From contig NC_026657.2 in the NCBI RefSeq assembly GCF_000004075.3, forward strand, positions 28,924,408-28,988,407: a stretch of DNA of 64,000 nt, read 5' to 3'. Shown one piece after another: positions 61,424-64,000 of the stretch. The DNA is from Cucumis sativus (taxonomy: Eukaryota; Streptophyta; Magnoliopsida; Cucurbitales; Cucurbitaceae). A program made the position numbers and the translations under genes. A model generated the notes under the pieces. It worked only from the letters and a program-made list of their open reading frames with translations. It was not told where the DNA came from and did no database searches. How positions within the stretch are numbered: the stretch's first letter is position 1; each line of letters opens with the position of its first letter.

Positions 61424-64000
61424 TCATTTGCCTCTCAAGCTTGATGAAACCAAATGCCTATGAAATCTTCGACGTGCCTTCTTAAACTTGAGGTAGGAGC
61501 TTTTGATTGCTTGCAATTCATTGACAACAACATCCATCGCCATTCTCTCTCTTGGTTCCCTCAAGGAGCATGACAACCCAATTCTCATTATTGAGACTAG
61601 ACATTCTTCCATCCATCTTGGCACGATTTCTTTACAATCTTGCTCACTCACTATTGCTATTTTCTGCATTTCGTCATTGGTCTCTTCTTCTTGATGTGTT
61701 TCTTCAAATACTATGGATGGATCGATTATGCCCAATGCTTCATGAGGTAGCATTGTTGCAGTAAACAAGTGGATATCCACACCATTGTCAAATGTGTCAT
61801 CAATGGGTCTTTTTCCTATGATCATCTCTAATAATAGAATCCCATAGCTAAAGACATCTCCTTCGGTAGAAATTCTACTGCCACTGCCATACTCTGCAAT
61901 TATTCATCCATTATTATACAAAAAGTACAAGCTATGGAAAAAAGAGAGGAGAAATGACTGCTGAAAATTTGATAGAGTATAGCTTAATAGGAAGTACCTG
62001 GAGGGATGTATCCTATAGAACCCTTGAGCGCAAGTGACATGGTTTGACTAAAGGATATTTGATCATTTGATTCTTCCAACATGAATCTAGCTAACCCAAA
62101 GTCTCCAACATGAGCTACCATATCTCGTCAAGCAATATATTGCTTGGCTTTATATCACAATGAATGATTGGAGTCTCACAATGAGTGTGGAGATAGTCTA
62201 GTCCACATGCAATATCAATTGCAATGTTCAATCTCTGGATGAGACTCAACCGTCTTAGATTGGTCCCTTGATTTTTTGGATGAAGCCAACAATCAAGATT
62301 TCCATTGGACATGAAATTAAAAACTAGAGCTTTAAATTCGTTGCCTTGTCCATCAATACTTGAGCAAGAAGTTATGATCTTGAGGAGATTTCGATGTCGT
62401 ATGTTTGAGAGAGCATTACATTCATCAACAAAACTCTTCGAAGCACCTTGTTGTTGGAGATTTAATACCTTAACAGCAACCACAGACCCATCATTTGAAA
62501 GAACACCTTTATACACAGAGCCAAAACTACCAGAACCAATCAAATTTTCCGTTGAGAATCCACTCGTTGATTTACTAAGTTCCAAGTAAGAAATCTGTGG
62601 TATAAACTCTTTTGCAGAAAGTGAATTAGTAGTTGAAGCATCCTTCCTTGACTTCCTCAGCACAAAACACACCAAAATGAAGACCACCAAAATACCAACA
62701 AAGGTGATTACAATTGCCATGGGGATTAACACTCTTGATTTTAGAAACTGCTTATTAGACAAACGTGTTTGGTTAGATGTGCACAAAGGTAAATGTAATT
62801 CATGTAAACCACCACATAGATTATTATTTCCAATGATAGAAAACATGGTAGAATTGGAAAAAACTCCTTCTATAGGCACTTTTCCCTCAAAGTTATTGTA
62901 CGATAAATCGACAGACACGAGGAAAAGAAGTTTGCTAAGAAATTGGGGAATTGGCCCTGATAAGTTGTTGCTTGATAAATTTAGTTTTTTTAAGCTTTTT
63001 AGAGCTTCTAAAGATTGAGGAATTGTTCCTCCAAACTTGTTACCCCCAAGATACAATCGTTCCATGTTAGTACATTTATCGAGATTGTTAGGAATATCAC
63101 CAAATAGTTTGTTCTCCGACACATCTAGTTCTAATAGACCAAGTAGGCCATCCACTTCATTTGGCAGTGAACCAGTAAACGAGTTATGATCTAAGGCCAA
63201 AGTGATTGAAAGAGAAGGAAGAGCAAAGATTTCCTTTGGTATGGTACCGTTTAGGTTGTTACTAGATAGCTTAAGACTTGTGAGGCTTTTACATTGTCCC
63301 AAGCTTGTTGGTATACTTCCGTCAAGTTGGTTATGGCTCATGTGGAGCTTGGTGAGGGAAGATAAGTTACCAATGGAGTAAGGGATTGGTCCAGTAAATT
63401 CATTTTCATACAAATACAAAAGCACCAAGTTTTTAAGATTCCCTATATTGGGAGGGATACTACCATTCATAATGTTTCCTTCCACTCCAAAACCTTGCAA
63501 GTTAATCAAGTTTGTAGTCCCTGAAGGAATGCTTCCGCTTAACATATTATAACCCAAGGATAGCGCTGTTAGCTGGTTTGAAAGGTTGGCAATGGATGAA
63601 GGCAATACTCCTCCAAAATGGTTCGTATCTAGACCCAAAGCCCTTAGCCGAGTACAATTAACCAAGGAATTAATAAAATTTAAGTCACCAGCTTCCCCAC
63701 TTCCAAGACTATTTTCTCCAAGATTTAGACGCTCCAAGTTTCTCAAGTTCCCCATGTCATCAGGTAGCGTTCCAACAAGATTGTTATCAAAAAAATCTAT
63801 GATTTGAAGGCTAACGATATTAGCTAGGGAATTTGGAATTGGCCCATGAAAATTATTACCTGAACACCCAAAGACCTGAAGATTGGGCAGAGAAAGTCCG
63901 ATATCTGGTGGTAGAGTTCCTTTGAATTGATTGTAACCAAGAGACAAGTAAGTCAGAGACGATATATTACAAATTGAAGGCCACGACGCACCTGTTAAAT
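61424..64000 (-). pseudogene. LRR receptor kinase XII, copy 4 (partial, 1-bp deletion)
   Basis: Exon 1 (61998 to beyond the right edge) and exon 2 (61424-61893) are present. The frame is open from the window edge (NLTGASWPSICNISSLTYL) through LRRs, transmembrane helix, G-loop IGSGSFGSVYKG and HCDIKPSN. It then breaks right after NILLD: at about 62,121-62,127 the sequence reads TATCTCGTCAAG where intact copies read TATCGTCGTCAAG, one base fewer. Restored frame downstream would give the DFG region and a normal exon 2, so the lesion is recent or a sequence error. As read, the protein stops before the DFG motif and cannot be an active kinase. The start codon and signal peptide are outside the window. 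Confidence 0.85.

Noticed and set aside
62305-62589. A plus-strand ORF of about 94 codons antisense to every kinase domain (also near 45143, 51028, 56288 and 57424)
   Set aside because: It recurs only because the kinase coding strand is conserved. It is a reading-frame shadow with no independent start context or domain.

Overview
The window is nuclear DNA of a flowering plant (eudicot). Genes are split by AT-rich introns with GT..AG borders, intergenic DNA is strongly AT-rich, and every recognised protein is a plant family. A cucurbit is my best guess, from general likeness of the proteins and because ULP1-bearing Mutator-like elements were described in melon; this is inference. Gene models were built by hand from reading frames, splice signals and phase, and every multi-exon model listed keeps frame throughout.

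Left half (1-29 kb): a GDSL esterase of the CPRD49 type (minus strand); a 2.7-kb Mutator-like element with terminal inverted repeats, a perfect 9-bp target duplication, a ULP1 protease exon and a 178-bp tandem array; then on the plus strand a vacuolar cation/proton exchanger (CAX), a plastid PAPS/adenine nucleotide carrier (PAPST1/TAAC type), a RING E3 ligase (AIRP2) and a subunit of the mitochondrial inner membrane protease (IMP2). From memory of the Arabidopsis map, the order CAX, carrier, AIRP2 matches At5g01490, At5g01500, At5g01520, so this is an old conserved block. IMP2 plus the next kinase resembles the At3g08980 to At3g09010 interval.

Middle (29-44 kb): a long gene-poor stretch with a perfect 31-bp hairpin carrying a tRNA-Cys fragment, a cytoplasmic RD-type receptor-like kinase close to At3g09010/CRPK1, and a starch-binding (CBM20) protein on the minus strand.

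Right part (44-64 kb): a tandem, same-strand cluster of LRR receptor kinases of subfamily XII (EFR/Xa21/At3g47570 type, non-RD kinases). Three copies look intact. A fourth has a 1-bp deletion inside the kinase domain and leaves the window. Between them lie a truncated frameshifted copy, a short copy fragment and a nearly erased copy. Copies share upstream and downstream flanks, which marks the duplicated unit. This is a birth-and-death immune-receptor cluster and, with the ULP1-bearing element, the most interesting content here. I found no convincing complete tRNA, rRNA or CRISPR.
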